Source: Calendula officinalis (taxonomy: Eukaryota > Streptophyta > Magnoliopsida > Asterales > Asteraceae). Taken from it: a stretch of 64,000 nucleotides of DNA. Where the stretch lies: assembly GCA_963853835.1 (NCBI GenBank), contig OY970821.1:53216640-53280639 (forward strand), given 5' to 3'. The notes below the pieces were generated by a model that was not told the origin of the DNA, did no database searches, and was given only the letters and a program-made list of their open reading frames with translations. Shown here piece after piece: positions 1 to 13,131 of this stretch (position 1 is its first letter; each line of letters opens with the position of its first letter). Position numbers and translations under genes: made by a program.

Positions 1-2845
1 AATAGCTGGTTCGTTCGTCACTGCCAAGAACAAGTTCGGCCCGAACTCTTCACTGTTCCCGGCCCGAACTTCATTTTCGGCCCGGACTTCAACCTCGGCC
101 CGAACTTCAACCTCGGCCCGAAGTCCGACCTCGGCCCGAACTTCAACCTCTGCCCGAACATCATCCTCGGCCCGAACATCGAACTTCGGCCCGAACACCA
201 CTTCGGCCCGAACATCCCACTTCGGTCCGAACACCACTTCAGCCCGAACATCCCTCTTCGGCCTGAACTCTTCAATATCCAAGATTGTTTGACAAAAGGT
301 GCTATACTAAAACATTCATAACTTTCAGCTCGGGTGTCCGTTTCACGCCCACGAGTAACCAAAATAGCTGGTTCGTTCGTCACTGCCAAGAACAAGTTCG
401 GCCCGAACTCTTCACTGTTCCCGGCCCGAACTTCATTTTCGGCCCGATCTTCAACCTCGGCCCGATCTCCGACCTCGGCCCGAACTTCAACCTCGGCCCG
501 AACATCATCCTCGGCCCGAACACCGAACTTCGGCCCGAACACCACTTCGGCCCGAACACCACTTCGGCCCGAACATCCCACTTCGGCCCGAACACCACTT
601 CGGCCCGAACATCCCTCTTCGGCCCGAACTCTTCGATATCAAAGATTGTGTGACAAAAGGTGCTATACTAAAACATTCATAACTTTCAGCTCGGGTGTCC
701 GTTTCACGCCCACGAGTAACAAAAATAGTTGGTTCGTTCGTCACTGCCAAGAACAAGTTCGGCCCGAACTCTTCACTGTTCCCGGCCCGAACTTCATTTT
801 CGGCCCGAACTTCAACCTCAGCCCGAACTCCGACCTCGGCCCGAACTTCATCCTCGGCCCGAACATCATCCTCGGCCCGAACACCGAACTTCGGCCCGAA
901 CACCACTTCGGCCAGAACACCACTTCGGCCGGAACATCCCACTTCGGCCCGAACACCACTTCGACCCGAACATCCCTCTTCGGCCCGAACTCTTCAATAT
1001 CCAAGATTGTGTGACAAAAGGTGCTATACTAAAACGTTCATAACTTTCAGCTCGAGTGTCCGTTTCACGCCCACGAGTAACCAAAATAGCTGGTTCGTTC
1101 GTCACTGCCAAGAACAAGTTCGGCCCGAACTCTTCACTGTTCCCGGCCCGAACTTCATTTTCGGCCCGGACTTCAACCTCGGCCCGAACTTCAACCTCGG
1201 CCCGAAGTCCGACCTCGGCCCGAACTTCAACCTCTGCCCGAACATCATCCTCGGCCCGAACATCGAACTTCGGCCCGAACACCACTTCGGCCCGAACATC
1301 CCACTTCGGTCCGAACACCACTTCAGCCCGAACATCCCTCTTCGGCCTGAACTCTTCAATATCCAAGATTGTTTGACAAAAGGTGCTATACTAAAACATT
1401 CATAACTTTCAGCTCGGGTGTCCGTTTCACGCCCACGAGTAACCAAAATAGCTGGTTCGTTCGTCACTGCCAAGAACAAGTTCGGCCCGAACTCTTCACT
1501 GTTCCCGGCCCGAACTTCATTTTCGGCCCGATCTTCAACCTCGGCCCGATCTCCGACCTCGGCCCGAACTTCAACCTCGGCCCGAACATCATCCTCGGCC
1601 CGAACACCGAACTTCGGCCCGAACACCACTTCGGCCTGAACACCACTTCGGCTCGAACATCCCACTTCGGCCCGAACACCACTTCGGCCCGAACACCCCT
1701 CTTCGGCCCGAACTCTTCAATATCCAAGATTGTGTGACAAAAGGTGCTATACTAAAACATTCATAACTTTCAGCTCGGGTGTCCGTTTCACGCCCACGAG
1801 TAACCAAAATAGTTGGTTCGTTCGTCACTCCCAAGAACAAGTTCGGCCCTAACTCTTCACTGTTCCCGGCCCGAACTTCATTTTCGGCCCGAACTTCAAC
1901 CTCGGCCCGAACTCCGACCTCGGCCCAAACTTCAACCTCGGCCCGAACATCATCCTCGGCCCGAGCATCATCCTCGGCCCGAACACCGAACTTCGGCCCG
2001 AACACCACTTCGGCCCGAACATCCCACTTCGGCCCGAACACCACTGCGGCCCGAACATCCCTCTTAGGCCCGAACTCTTCGATATCAAAGATTGTGTGAC
2101 AAAAGGTGCTATACTAAAACATTCATAACTTTCAGCTCGGGTGTCCGTTTCACGCCCACGAGTAACCAAAATAGTTGGTTCGTTCGTCACTGCCAAGAAC
2201 AAGTTCGGCCCGAACTCTTCACTGTTCCCGGCCCGAACTTCATTTTCGGCCCGAACTTCAACCTCAGCCCGAACTCCGACCTCGGCCCGAACTTCAACCT
2301 CGGCCCGAACATCATCCTCGGCCCGAACACCGAACTTCGGCCCGAACACCACTTCGGCCAGAACACCACTTCGGCCGAAACATCCCACTTCAGCCCGAAC
2401 ACCACTTCGGCCCGAACATCCCTCTTCGGCCCGAACTCTTCAATATCCAAGATTGTGTGACAAAAGGTGCTATACTAAAACATTCATAACTTTCAGCTCG
2501 AGTGTCCGTTTCACGCCCACGAGTAACCAAAATAGCTGGTTCGTTCGTCAATGCCAAGAACAAGTTCGGCCCGAACTCTTCACTGTTCCCGGCCCGAACT
2601 TCATTTTCGGCCCGAACTTCAACCTCGGCCCGAACTTCAACCTCGGCCCGAACTTCAACCTCGGCCCGAACATCATCCTCGACCCGAACACCGAACTTCG
2701 GCCCGAACACCACTTCGGCCCGAACATCCCACTTCGGCCCGAACACCACTTCGGCCCGAACATCCCTCTTCGGCCCGAACTCTTCAATATCCAAGATTGT
2801 GTGACAAAAGTTGCTATACTAAAACATTCATAACTTTCAGCTCGG
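1..2845. repeat. 1,084-bp trimeric higher-order repeat domain
   Basis: Anchors 334, 695 and 1056 recur at 1418, 1779 and 2141 (offset 1,084-1,085), and 1418 recurs at 2502. Base 1 aligns with 1085, and both copies share private bases such as CGGCCCGGACTTC and TTCGGTCCGAAC. Copies 1-1084 and 1085-2168 are near-identical; the third copy is incomplete and more divergent. Confidence 0.88.
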
Positions 2846-5808
2846 GTGTCCGTTTCACGCCCACGAGTAACCAAAATAGCTGGTTCGTTCGTCACTGCCA
2901 AGAACAAGTTCGGCCCGAACTCTTCACTGTTCCAGGCCCGAACTTCATTTTCGGCCCGAACTTCAACCTCGGCCCGAACTTCATCCTCGGCCCGAAGTCC
3001 GACCTCGGCCCGAACTTCAACCTCTGCCCGAACATCATCCTCGGCCCGAACACCGAACTTCGGCCCGAACACCACTTCGGCCCGAACACCACTTCAGCCC
3101 GAACATCCCACTTCGGCCCGAACACCACTTCGGCCCGAACATCCCTCTTCGACCTGAACTCTTCAATATCCAAGATTGTGTGACAAAAGGTGCTATACTA
3201 AAACATTCATAACTTTCAGCTCGGGTGTCCGTTTCACGCCCACGAGTAACCAAAATAGCTGGTTCGTTCGTCACTACCAAGAACAAGTTCGGCCCGAACT
3301 CTTCACTGTTCCCGGCCCGAACTTCATTTTCGGCCCGAACTTCAACCTCGGCCCGAACTTCAACCTCGGCCCGAACTCCGACCTCGGCCCGAACTTCAAC
3401 CTCGGCCCGAACATCATCCTCGGCCCGAACACCGAACTTCGGCCCGAACACCACTTCGGCCCGAACACCACTTCGGCCCGAACATCCCTCTTCGGCCCGA
3501 ACTCTTCCAAGATTGTGTGACAAAAGGTGCTATACAAAAACATTCATAACTTTTAGCTCGGGTGTCCGTTTCACACCCTCGAGTAACCAAAATAGCTGGT
3601 TCATTCGTCACTGCCAAGAACAAGTTCGGCCCGAACTATTCACTGTTCCCGGCCCGAACTTCATTTTCGGCCCGAACTTCAACCTCGGCCCTAACTTCAA
3701 CCTCGGCCCGAAGTCCGACCTCAGCCCGAACTTCAACCTCGGCCCGAACATCATCCTCGGCCCGAACACGGAACTTCGGCCCGAACACCACTTCGGCCCG
3801 AACACCACTTCGGCCCGAACATCCCACTTCGGCCCGAACATCCCTCTTCGGCCTGAACTCTTCAATATCCAAGATTGTGTGACAAAAGGTGCTATACTAA
3901 AACATTCATAACTTTCAGCTCGGGTGTCCGTTTCACGCCCACGAGTAACCAAAATAGCTGGTTCGTTCGTCACTGCCAAGAATAAGTTCGGCCCGAACTC
4001 TTCACTGTTCCCGGCCCGAACTTCATTTTCGGCCCGAACTTCGACCTCGGCCCGAACTTCAACCTCGGCCCGAATTCCGACCTTGCCCGAACTTCAACCT
4101 CGGCCCGAACATCATCCTCGGCCCGAACACCGAACTTCGGCCCGAACACCACTTCGGCCCGAACACCACTTCGGCCCGAACATCCCACTTCGGCCCGAAC
4201 ACCACTTCGGCCCGAACACCACTTCGGCCCGAACATCCCTCTTCGGCACGAACTCTTCAATATCCAAGATTGTGTGACAAAAGGTGTTATACTAAAACAT
4301 TCATAACTTTCAGCTCGGGTGTCCGTTTCACGCCCACGAGTAACCAAAATAGCTGGTTCGTTCGTCACTTCCAAGAACAAGTTCGGCCCGAACTCTTCAC
4401 TGTTCCAGGCCCGAACTTCATTTTCGGCCCGAACTTTAACCTCGGCCCGAACTTCATCCTCGGCCCGAAGTCCGACCTCGGCCCGAACTTCAACCTCGGC
4501 CCGAACATCATCCTCGGCCCGAACACCGAACTTCGGCCCGAACACCACTTCGGCCCGAACACCACTTCGGCCCGAACATCCCACTTCGGCCCGAACACCA
4601 CTTCGGCCCGAACATCCCTCTTCGACCTGAACTCTTCAACATCCAAGATTGTGTGACAAAAGGTGCTATACTAAAACATTCATAACTTTCAGCTCGGGTG
4701 TCCGTTTCACGCCCACGAGTAACCAAAATAGCTGGTTCGTTCGTCACTACCAAGAACAAGTTCGGCCCGAACTCTTCACTGTTCCCGGCCCGAACTTCAT
4801 TTTCGGCCCGAACTTCAACCTCGGCCCGAACTTCAACCTCGGCCCGAACTCCGACCTCGGCCCGAACTTCAACCTCGGCCCGAACATCATCCTCGGCCCG
4901 AACACCGAACTTCGGCCCGAACACCACTTCGGCCCGAACACCACTTCGGCCCGAACACCACTTCGGCCCGAACATCCCTCTTCGGCCCGAACTCTTCCAA
5001 GATTGTGTGACAAAAGGTGCTATACAAAAACATTCATAACTTTCAGCTCGGGTGTCCGTTTCACACCCACGAGTAACCAAAATAGCTGGTTCATTCGTCA
5101 CTGCCAAGAACAAGTTCGGCCCGAACTATTCACTGTTCCCGGCCCGAACTTCATTTTCGGCCCGAACTTCAACCTCGGCCCTAACTTCAACCTCGGCCCG
5201 AAGTCCGACCTCAGCCCGAACTTCAACCTCGGCCCGAACATCATCCTCGGCCCGAACACGGAACTTCGGCCCGAACACCACTTCGGCCCGAACACCACTT
5301 CGGCCCGAACATCCCACTTCGGCCCGAACATCCCTCTTCGGCCTGAACTCTTCAATATCCAAGATTGTGTGACAAAAGGTGCTATACTAAAACATTCATA
5401 ACTTTCAGCTCGGGTGTCCGTTTCACGCCCACGAGTAACCAAAATAGCTGGTTCGTTCGTCACTGCCAAGAATAAGTTCGGCCCGAACTCTTCACTGTTC
5501 CCGGCCCGAACTTCATTTTCGGCCCGAAATTCGACCTCGGCCCGAACTTCAACCTCGGCCCGAAGTCCGACCTTGCCCGAACTTCAACCTCGGCCCGAAC
5601 ATCATCCTCGGCCCGAACACCGAACTTCGGCCCGAACACCACTTCGGCCCGAACACCACTTCGGCCCGAACATCCCACTTCGGCCCGAACACCACTTCGG
5701 CCCGAACACCACTTCGGCCCGAACATCCCTCTTCGGCACGAACTCTTCAATATCCAAGATTGTGTGACAAAAGGTGTTATACTAAAACATTCATAACTTT
5801 CAGCTCGG
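2846..5808. repeat. 1,473/1,490-bp tetrameric higher-order repeat, two copies
   Basis: Copy 1 (2846-4318) has monomers of 379, 337, 362 and 395 bp. Copy 2 (4319-5808) has 379, 354, 362 and 395 bp. The single length difference is one extra 17-bp unit (CGGCCCGAACACCACTT) in the second monomer of copy 2. Both copies share CTCTTCCAAGATTG (6-bp core deletion), GAACTATTCACTG and GACCTTGCCCGAAC. Confidence 0.87.
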
Positions 5809-8800
5809 GTGTCCGTTTCACGCCCACGAGTAACCAAAATAGCTGGTTCGTTCGTCACTTCCAAGAACAAGTTCGGCCAAAACTCTTCACTGTTCCCGGC
5901 CCGAACTTCAACCTCGGCCCGAACTCCAACCTCGGCCCGAACTTCAACATCGGCCCGAACATCATCCTCGGCCCGAACACCGATATTCGGCCCGAACACC
6001 ACTTCGGCCCGAACATCCCACTTCGGCCCGAACACCACTTCGGCCCGAACATCCCTCTTCGGCCCGAACTCTTCAATATCCAAGATTGTGTGACAAAAGG
6101 TGCTATACTAAAACATTCATAACTTTCAGCTCGGGTGTCCGTTTCACGCCCAGGAGTAACCAAAATAGCTGGTTCGTTCGTCACTGCCAAGAATAAGTTC
6201 GGCCCGAACTCTTCACTGTTCCCGGCCCAAACTTCATTTTCGGCCCGAACTTCAACCTCGGCCCGAACTTCAAACTCGGCCCAAACTCCGACCTCAGCCC
6301 GAACTTCAACCTCGGCCCGAACATCATCCTCGGCCCGAACACCGAACTTCGGCCCGAACACCACTTCGGCCCGAACACCACTTCGGCCCGAACATCCCAC
6401 TTCGGCCCGAACATCCCTCTTCGGCCCGAACTCTTCAATATCCAAGATTGTGTGACAAAAGGTGCTATACTAAAACATTCATAACTTTCATCTCGGGTGT
6501 CCGTTTCACGCCCATGAGTAACCAAAATAGCTGGTTCGTTCGTCACTGCCAAGAACAAGTTCGGCCCGAACTCTTCAATATCCAAGATTGTGTGACGAAA
6601 GGTGCTATACTAAAACATTCATAACTTTCAGCTCGGGTGTCCGTTTCACGCCCACGAGTAACCAAAATAGCTAGTTCGTTCGTCACTGTCAAGAACAAGT
6701 TCGGCCCGAACTCTTCACTGTTCCCGGCCCGAACTTCATTTTCGGCCCGAACATCAACCTCGTCCCGAACTTAAACCTCGGCCCGAACTCCGACCTCGGC
6801 CCGAACTTCAACCTCGGCCCGAGCATCATCCTCGGCCCGAACACCACTTCAGCCCGAACATCCCACTTCGGCCCGAACATCCCTCTTCGGCCCGAACTCT
6901 TCAATATCCAAGATTGTGTGACAATAGGTGCTATACTAAAACATTCATAACTTTCAGCTCGGGTGTCCGTTTCACGCCCACAAGTAACCAAAATAGCTGG
7001 TTCGTTCGTCACTGCCAAGAACAAGTTCGGCCCGAACTCTTCACTGTTCCCGACCCGAACTTCATTTTCGGCCCGAACTTCAACCTCGGCCCGAACTTCA
7101 TCCTCGGCCCGAAGTCCGACCTCGGCCCGAACTTCAAGCTCGGCCCGAACATCATCCTCGGCCCGAACACCAAACTTCGGCCCGAACACCACTTCGGCCC
7201 GAACACCACTTCGGCCCGAACATCCCACTTCGGCCCGAACACCACTTCGGCCTGGACTCTTCAATATCCAAGATTGTGTGACAAAAGGTGCTATACTAAA
7301 ACATTCATAACTTTCAGCTCGGGTGTCCGTTTCACACCCACGAGTAACCAAAATAGCTGGTTCGTTCGTCACTGCCAAGAACAAGTTCGGCCCGAACTCT
7401 TCACTGTTCCCGGCCCGAACTTCATTTTCGGCCCGAACTTCAACCTCGGCCCGAACTTCATCCTCGGCCCGAAGTCCGACCTCGGCCCGAATTTCAACCT
7501 CGGCCCGAACATCATCCTCGGCCCGAACACCGAACTTCGGCCCGAACACCACTTCAGCCCGAACATCCCACTTCGGCCCGAACATCCCTCTTCGGCCCGA
7601 ACTCTTCAATATCCAAGATTGTGCGACAAAAGGTGCTATACTAAAACATTCATAACTTTCAGCTCGGGTGTCCGTTTCACGCCCACGAGTAACCAAAATA
7701 GCTGGTTCGTTCGTCACTGCCAAGAACAAGTTCGGCCCGAACTCTTCACTGTTCCCGACCCGAACTTCATTTTCGGCCCGAACTTCAACCTCGGCCCGAA
7801 CTTCATCCTCGGCCCGAAGTCCGACCTCGGCCCGAACTTCAACCTCGGCCCGAACATCATCCTCGGCCCGAACACCGAACTTCGGCCCGAACACCACTTC
7901 GGCCCGAACATCCCACTTCGGCCCGAACACCACTTCGGCCCGAACATCCCACTTCGGCCCGAACACCACTTCGGCCCGAACATCCCTCTTCGGCCTGAAC
8001 TCTTCAATATCCAAGATTGTGTGACAAAAGGTTCTATACTAAAACATTCATAACTTTCAGCTCGGGTGTCCGTTTCACACCCACGAGTAACCAAAATAGC
8101 TGGTTCGTTCGTCACTGCCAAGAACAAGTTCGGCCCGAACTCTTCACTGTTCCCGGCCCGAACTTCAACCTCGGCCCGAACTTCATCCTCGGGCCGAAGT
8201 CCGACCTCGGCCCGAACTTCAACCTCGGCCCGAACATCATCCTCGGCCCGAACACCGAACTTCGGCCCGAACACCACTTCGGCCCGAACACCACTTCGGC
8301 CCGAACATCCCACTTCGGCCCGAACATCCCTCTTCGGCCCGAACTCTTCAATATCCAAGATTGTGTGACAAAAGGTTCTATACTAAAACATTCATAACTT
8401 TCATCTCGGGTGTCCGTTTCACGCCCATGAGTAACCAAAATAGCTGGTTCGTTCGTCACTGCCAAGAACAAGTTCGGCCCGAACTCTTCAATATCCAAGA
8501 TTGTGTGACGAAAGGTGCTATACTAAAACATTCATAACTTTCAGCTCGGGTGTCCGTTTCACGCCCACGAGTAACCAAAATAGCTAGTTCGTTCGTCACT
8601 GTCAAGAACAAGTTCGGCCCGAACTCTTCACTGTTCCCGGCCCGAACTTCATTTTCGGCCCGAACTTCAACCTCGGCCCGAACTTCAACCTCGGCCCGAA
8701 CTCCGACCTCGGCCCGAACTTCAACCTCGGCCCGAACATCATCCTCGGCCCGAACACCACTTCAGCCCGAACATCCCACTTCAGCCCGAACATCCCTCTT

Positions 8801-9015
8801 CGGCCCGAACTCTTCAATATCCAAGATTGTGTGACAAAAGGTGCTATACTAAAACATTCATAACTTTCATCTCGGGTGTCCGTTTCACGCCCATGAGTAA
8901 CCAAAATAGCTGGTTCGTTCGTCACTGCCAAGAACAAGTTCGGCCCGAACTCTTCAATATCCAAGATTGTGTGACGAAAGGTGCTATACTAAAACATTCA
9001 TAACTTTCAGCTCGG
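4698..9015. repeat. 4.3-kb higher-order repeat, copy 1
   Basis: Fourteen monomers: anchors 4698, 5052, 5414, 5809, 6135, 6497, 6637, 6963, 7323, 7668, 8066, 8410, 8550 and 8876. From 5052 on they are matched one for one by anchors 4,318 bp downstream. After 7323 the offset becomes 4,337, and after 8066 it becomes 4,355, from single 19- and 18-bp minisatellite unit differences. Shared private bases include CGATATTCGG, ATCAACCTCGTCCC and CCCACAAG. Confidence 0.88.
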
Positions 9016-12000
9016 GTGTCCGTTTCACGCCCACGAGTAACCAAAATACCTAGTTCGTTCTTCACTGTCAAGAACAAGTTCGGCCCGAACTCTTCACTGT
9101 TCCCGTCCCGAACTTCATTTTCGGCCCGAACTTCAACCTCGGCCCGAACTTCAACCTCGGCCCGAACTCCGACCTCGGCCCGAACTTCAACCTCGGCCCG
9201 AACATCATCCTCGGCCCGAACACCGAACTTCGGCCCGAACACCACTTCGGCCCGAACACCACTTCGGCCCGAACACCACTTCGGCCCGAACATCCCTCTT
9301 CGGCCCGAACTCTTCCAAGATTGTGTGACAAAAGGTGCTATACAAAAACATTCATAACTTTCAGCTCGGGTGTCCGTTTCACACCCACGAGTAACCAAAA
9401 TAGCTGGTTCATTCGTCACTGCCAAGAACAAGTTCGGCCCGAACTATTCACTGTTCCCGGCCCGAACTTCATTTTCGGCCCGAACTTCAACCTCGGCCCT
9501 AAGTTCAACCTCGGCCCGAAGTCCGACCTCAGCCCGAACTTCAACCTCGGCCCGAACATCATCCTCGGCCCGAACACGGAACTTCGGCCCGAACACCACT
9601 TCGGCCCGAACACCACTTCGGCCCGAACATCCCACTTCGGCCCGAACATCCCTCTTCGGCCTGAACTCTTCAATATCCAAGATTGTGTGACAAAAGGTGC
9701 TATACTAAAACATTCATAACTTTCAGCTCGGGTGTCCGTTTCACGCCCACGAGTAACCAAAATAGCTGGTTCGTTCGTCACTGCCAAGAATAAGTTCGGC
9801 CCGAACTCTTCACTGTTCCCGGCCCGAACTTCATTTTCGGCCCGAAATTCGACCTCGGCCCGAACTTCAACCTCGGCCCGAAGTCCGACCTTGCCCGAAC
9901 TTCAACCTCGGCCCGAACATCATCCTCGGCCCGAACACCGAACTTCGGCCCGAACACCACTTCGGCCCGAACACCACTTCGGCCCGAACATCCCACTTCG
10001 GCCCGAACACCACTTCGGCCCGAACACCACTTCGGCCCGAACATCCCTCTTCGGCACGAACTCTTCAATATCCAAGATTGTGTGACAAAAGGTGTTATAC
10101 TAAAACATTCATAACTTTCAGCTCGGGTGTCCGTTTCACGCCCACGAGTAACCAAAATAGCTGGTTCGTTCGTCACTTCCAAGAACAAGTTCGGCCCAAA
10201 CTCTTCACTGTTCCCGGCCCGAACTTCAACCTCGGCCCGAACTCCGACCTCGGCCCGAACTTCAACATCGGCCCGAACATCATCCTCGGCCCGAACACCG
10301 ATATTCGGCCCGAACACCACTTCGGCCCGAACATCCCACTTCGGCCCGAACACCACTTCGGCCCGAACATCCCTCTTCGGCCCGAACTCTTCAATATCCA
10401 AGATTGTGTGACAAAAGGTGCTATACTAAAACATTCATAACTTTCAGCTCGGGTGTCCGTTTCACGCCCAGGAGTAACCAAAATAGCTGGTTCGTTCGTC
10501 ACTGCCAAGAATAAGTTCGGCCCGAACTCTTCACTGTTCCCGGCCCAAACTTCATTTTCGGCCCGAACTTCAACCTCGGCCCGAACTTCAAACTCGGCCC
10601 AAACTCCGACCTCAGCCCGAACTTCAACCTCGGCCCGAACATCATCCTCGGCCCGAACACCGAACTTCGGCCCGAACACCACTTCGGCCCGAACACCACT
10701 TCGGCCCGAACATCCCACTTCGGCCCGAACATCCCTCTTCGGCCCGAACTCTTCAATATCCAAGATTGTGTGACAAAAGGTGCTATACTAAAACATTCAT
10801 AACTTTCATCTCGGGTGTCCGTTTCACGCCCATGAGTAACCAAAATAGCTGGTTCGTTCGTCACTGCCAAGAACAAGTTCGGCCCGAACTCTTCAATATC
10901 CAAGATTGTGTGACGAAAGGTGCTATACTAAAACATTCATAACTTTCAGCTCGGGTGTCCGTTTCACGCCCACGAGTAACCAAAATAGCTAGTTCGTTCG
11001 TCACTGTCAAGAACAAGTTCGGCCCGAACTCTTCACTGTTCCCGGCCCGAACTTCATTTTCGGCCCGAACATCAACCTCGTCCCGAACTTAAACCTCGGC
11101 CCGAACTCCGACCTCGGCCCGAACTTCAACCTCGGCCCGAGCATCATCCTCGGCCCGAACACCACTTCAGCCCGAACATCCCACTTCGGCCCGAACATCC
11201 CTCTTCGGCCCGAACTCTTCAATATCCAAGATTGTGTGACAATAGGTGCTATACTAAAACATTCATAACTTTCAGCTCGGGTGTCCGTTTCACGCCCACA
11301 AGTAACCAAAATAGCTGGTTCGTTCGTCACTGCCAAGAACAAGTTCGGCCCGAACTCTTCACTGTTCCCGACCCGAACTTCATTTTCGGCCCGAACTTCA
11401 ACCTCGGCCCGAACTTCATCCTCGGCCCGAAGTCCGACCTCGGCCCGAACTTCAAGCTCGGCCCGAACATCATCCTCGGCCCGAACACCAAACTTCGGCC
11501 CGAACACCACTTCGGCCCGAACACCACTTCGGCCCGAACATCCCACTTCGGCCCGAACACCACTTCGGCCCGAACATCCCTCTTCGGCCTGGACTCTTCA
11601 ATATCCAAGATTGTGTGACAAAAGGTGCTATACTAAAACATTCATAACTTTCAGCTCGGGTGTCCGTTTCACACCCACGAGTAACCAAAATAGCTGGTTC
11701 GTTCGTCACTGCCAAGAACAAGTTCGGCCCGAACTCTTCACTGTTCCCGGCCCGAACTTCATTTTCGGCCCGAACTTCAACCTCGGCCCGAACTTCATCC
11801 TCGGCCCGAAGTCCGACCTCGGCCCGAATTTCAACCTCGGCCCGAACATCATCCTCGGCCCGAACACCGAACTTCGGCCCGAACACCACTTCAGCCCGAA
11901 CATCCCACTTCGGCCCGAACATCCCTCTTCGGCCCGAACTCTTCAATATCCAAGATTGTGCGACAAAAGGTGCTATACTAAAACATTCATAACTTTCAGC

Positions 12001-12904
12001 TCGGGTGTCCGTTTCACGCCCACGAGTAACCAAAATAGCTGGTTCGTTCGTCACTACCAAGAACAAGTTCGGCCCGAACTCTTCACTGTTCCCGACCCGA
12101 ACTTCATTTTCGGCCCGAACTTCAACCTCGGCCCGAACTTCATCCTCGGCCCGAAGTCCGACCTCGGCCCGAACTTCAACCTCGGCCCGAACATCATCCT
12201 CGGCCCGAACACCGAACTTCGGCCCGAACACCACTTCGGCCCGAACATCCCACTTCGGCCCGAACACCACTACGGCCCGAACATCCCACTTCGGCCCGAA
12301 CACCACTTCGGCCCGAACATCCCTCTTCGGCCTGAACTCTTCAATATCCAAGATTGTGTGACAAAAGGTTCTATACTAAAACATTCATAACTTTCAGCTC
12401 GGGTGTCCGTTTCACACCCACGAGTAACCAAAATAGCTGGTTCGTTCGTCACTGCCAAGAACAAGTTCGGCCCGAACTCTTCACTGTTCCCGGCCCGAAC
12501 TTCATTTTCGGCCCGAACTTCAACCTCGGCCCGAACTTCATCCTCGGCCCGAAGTCCGACCTCGGCCCGAACTTCAACCTCGGCCCGAACATCATCCTCG
12601 GCCCGAACACCGAACTTCGGCCCGAACACCACTTCGGCCCGAACACCACTTCGGCCCGAACATCCCACTTCGGCCCGAACATCCCTCTTCGGCCCGAACT
12701 CTTCAATATCCAAGATTGTGTGACAAAAGGTTCTATACTAAAACATTCATAACTTTCATCTCGGGTGTCCGTTTCACGCCCATGAGTAACCAAAATAGCT
12801 GGTTCGTTCGTCACTGCCAAGAACAAGTTCGGCCCGAACTCTTCAATATCCAAGATTGTGTGACGAAAGGTGCTATACTAAAACATTCATAACTTTCAGC
12901 TCGG

Positions 12905-13131
12905 GTGTCCGTTTCACGCCCACGAGTAACCAAAATAGCTAGTTCGTTCGTCACTGTCAAGAACAAGTTCGGCCCGAACTCTTCACTGTTCCCGGCCCGA
13001 ACTTCATCCTCGGCCCGAAGTCCGACCTCGGATCGAACTTCAACCTCGGCCCGAACATCATCCTCGGCCCGAACACCGAACTTCGGCCCGAACACCACTT
13101 CGGCCCGAACACCACTTCGGCCCGAACATCC
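12905..13131. repeat. Satellite monomer split by the retrotransposon, left part
   Basis: Begins as the type that follows short monomers (CTAGTTCG, CTGTCAAGAAC), but inside the minisatellite block switches to ACTTCATCCT, AGTCCGACCT and then GGATCGAAC, markers of another monomer type seen at 22626, 26746 and 31156. It continues at 20510-20608. Rejoined without the element, the monomer is 326 bp (20609-12905-7378). Confidence 0.85.
13127..13131. repeat. Target site duplication, left copy (CATCC)
   Basis: The five bases before the 5' LTR equal those after the 3' LTR. In the unoccupied satellite the sequence reads GAACATCCCACTTCGG, the common 19-bp unit, so CATCC is original target sequence. Confidence 0.93.

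Larger units (their letters stand above)
1..13131. repeat. Satellite DNA array, left arm
   Basis: Continuous head-to-tail satellite with 39 monomer anchors (GTGTCCGTTTCACGCC or close variants) from 334 to 12905. Spacings are mostly 326-398 bp, plus five 140-bp monomers (6497, 8410, 8876, 10815, 12765). Each monomer has a unique core, with an AT-rich stretch around ATACTAAAACATTCATAAC, followed by a block of 17-19 bp GC-rich units with core CGGCCCGAAC. All monomers have the same orientation. The array is already in progress at base 1 and ends at the retrotransposon target site. No satellite family name is assigned because no database could be searched. Open frames inside it are repeat by-products. 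Confidence 0.97.
9016..13131. repeat. 4.3-kb higher-order repeat, copy 2 (interrupted)
   Basis: Matches 4698-8550 in monomer order: 9016, 9370, 9732, 10127, 10453, 10815, 10955, 11281, 11660, 12005, 12403, 12765 and 12905. The last monomer departs from its counterpart at 8550 inside its minisatellite block and is then cut by the retrotransposon at 13131. Compared with copy 1 it has an extra 19-bp unit before 11660 and an extra 18-bp unit after 12403. Confidence 0.87.

Noticed and set aside
1..13131. CRISPR-like array
   Set aside because: The repeats are contiguous degenerate minisatellite units without unique spacers, in a plant context.
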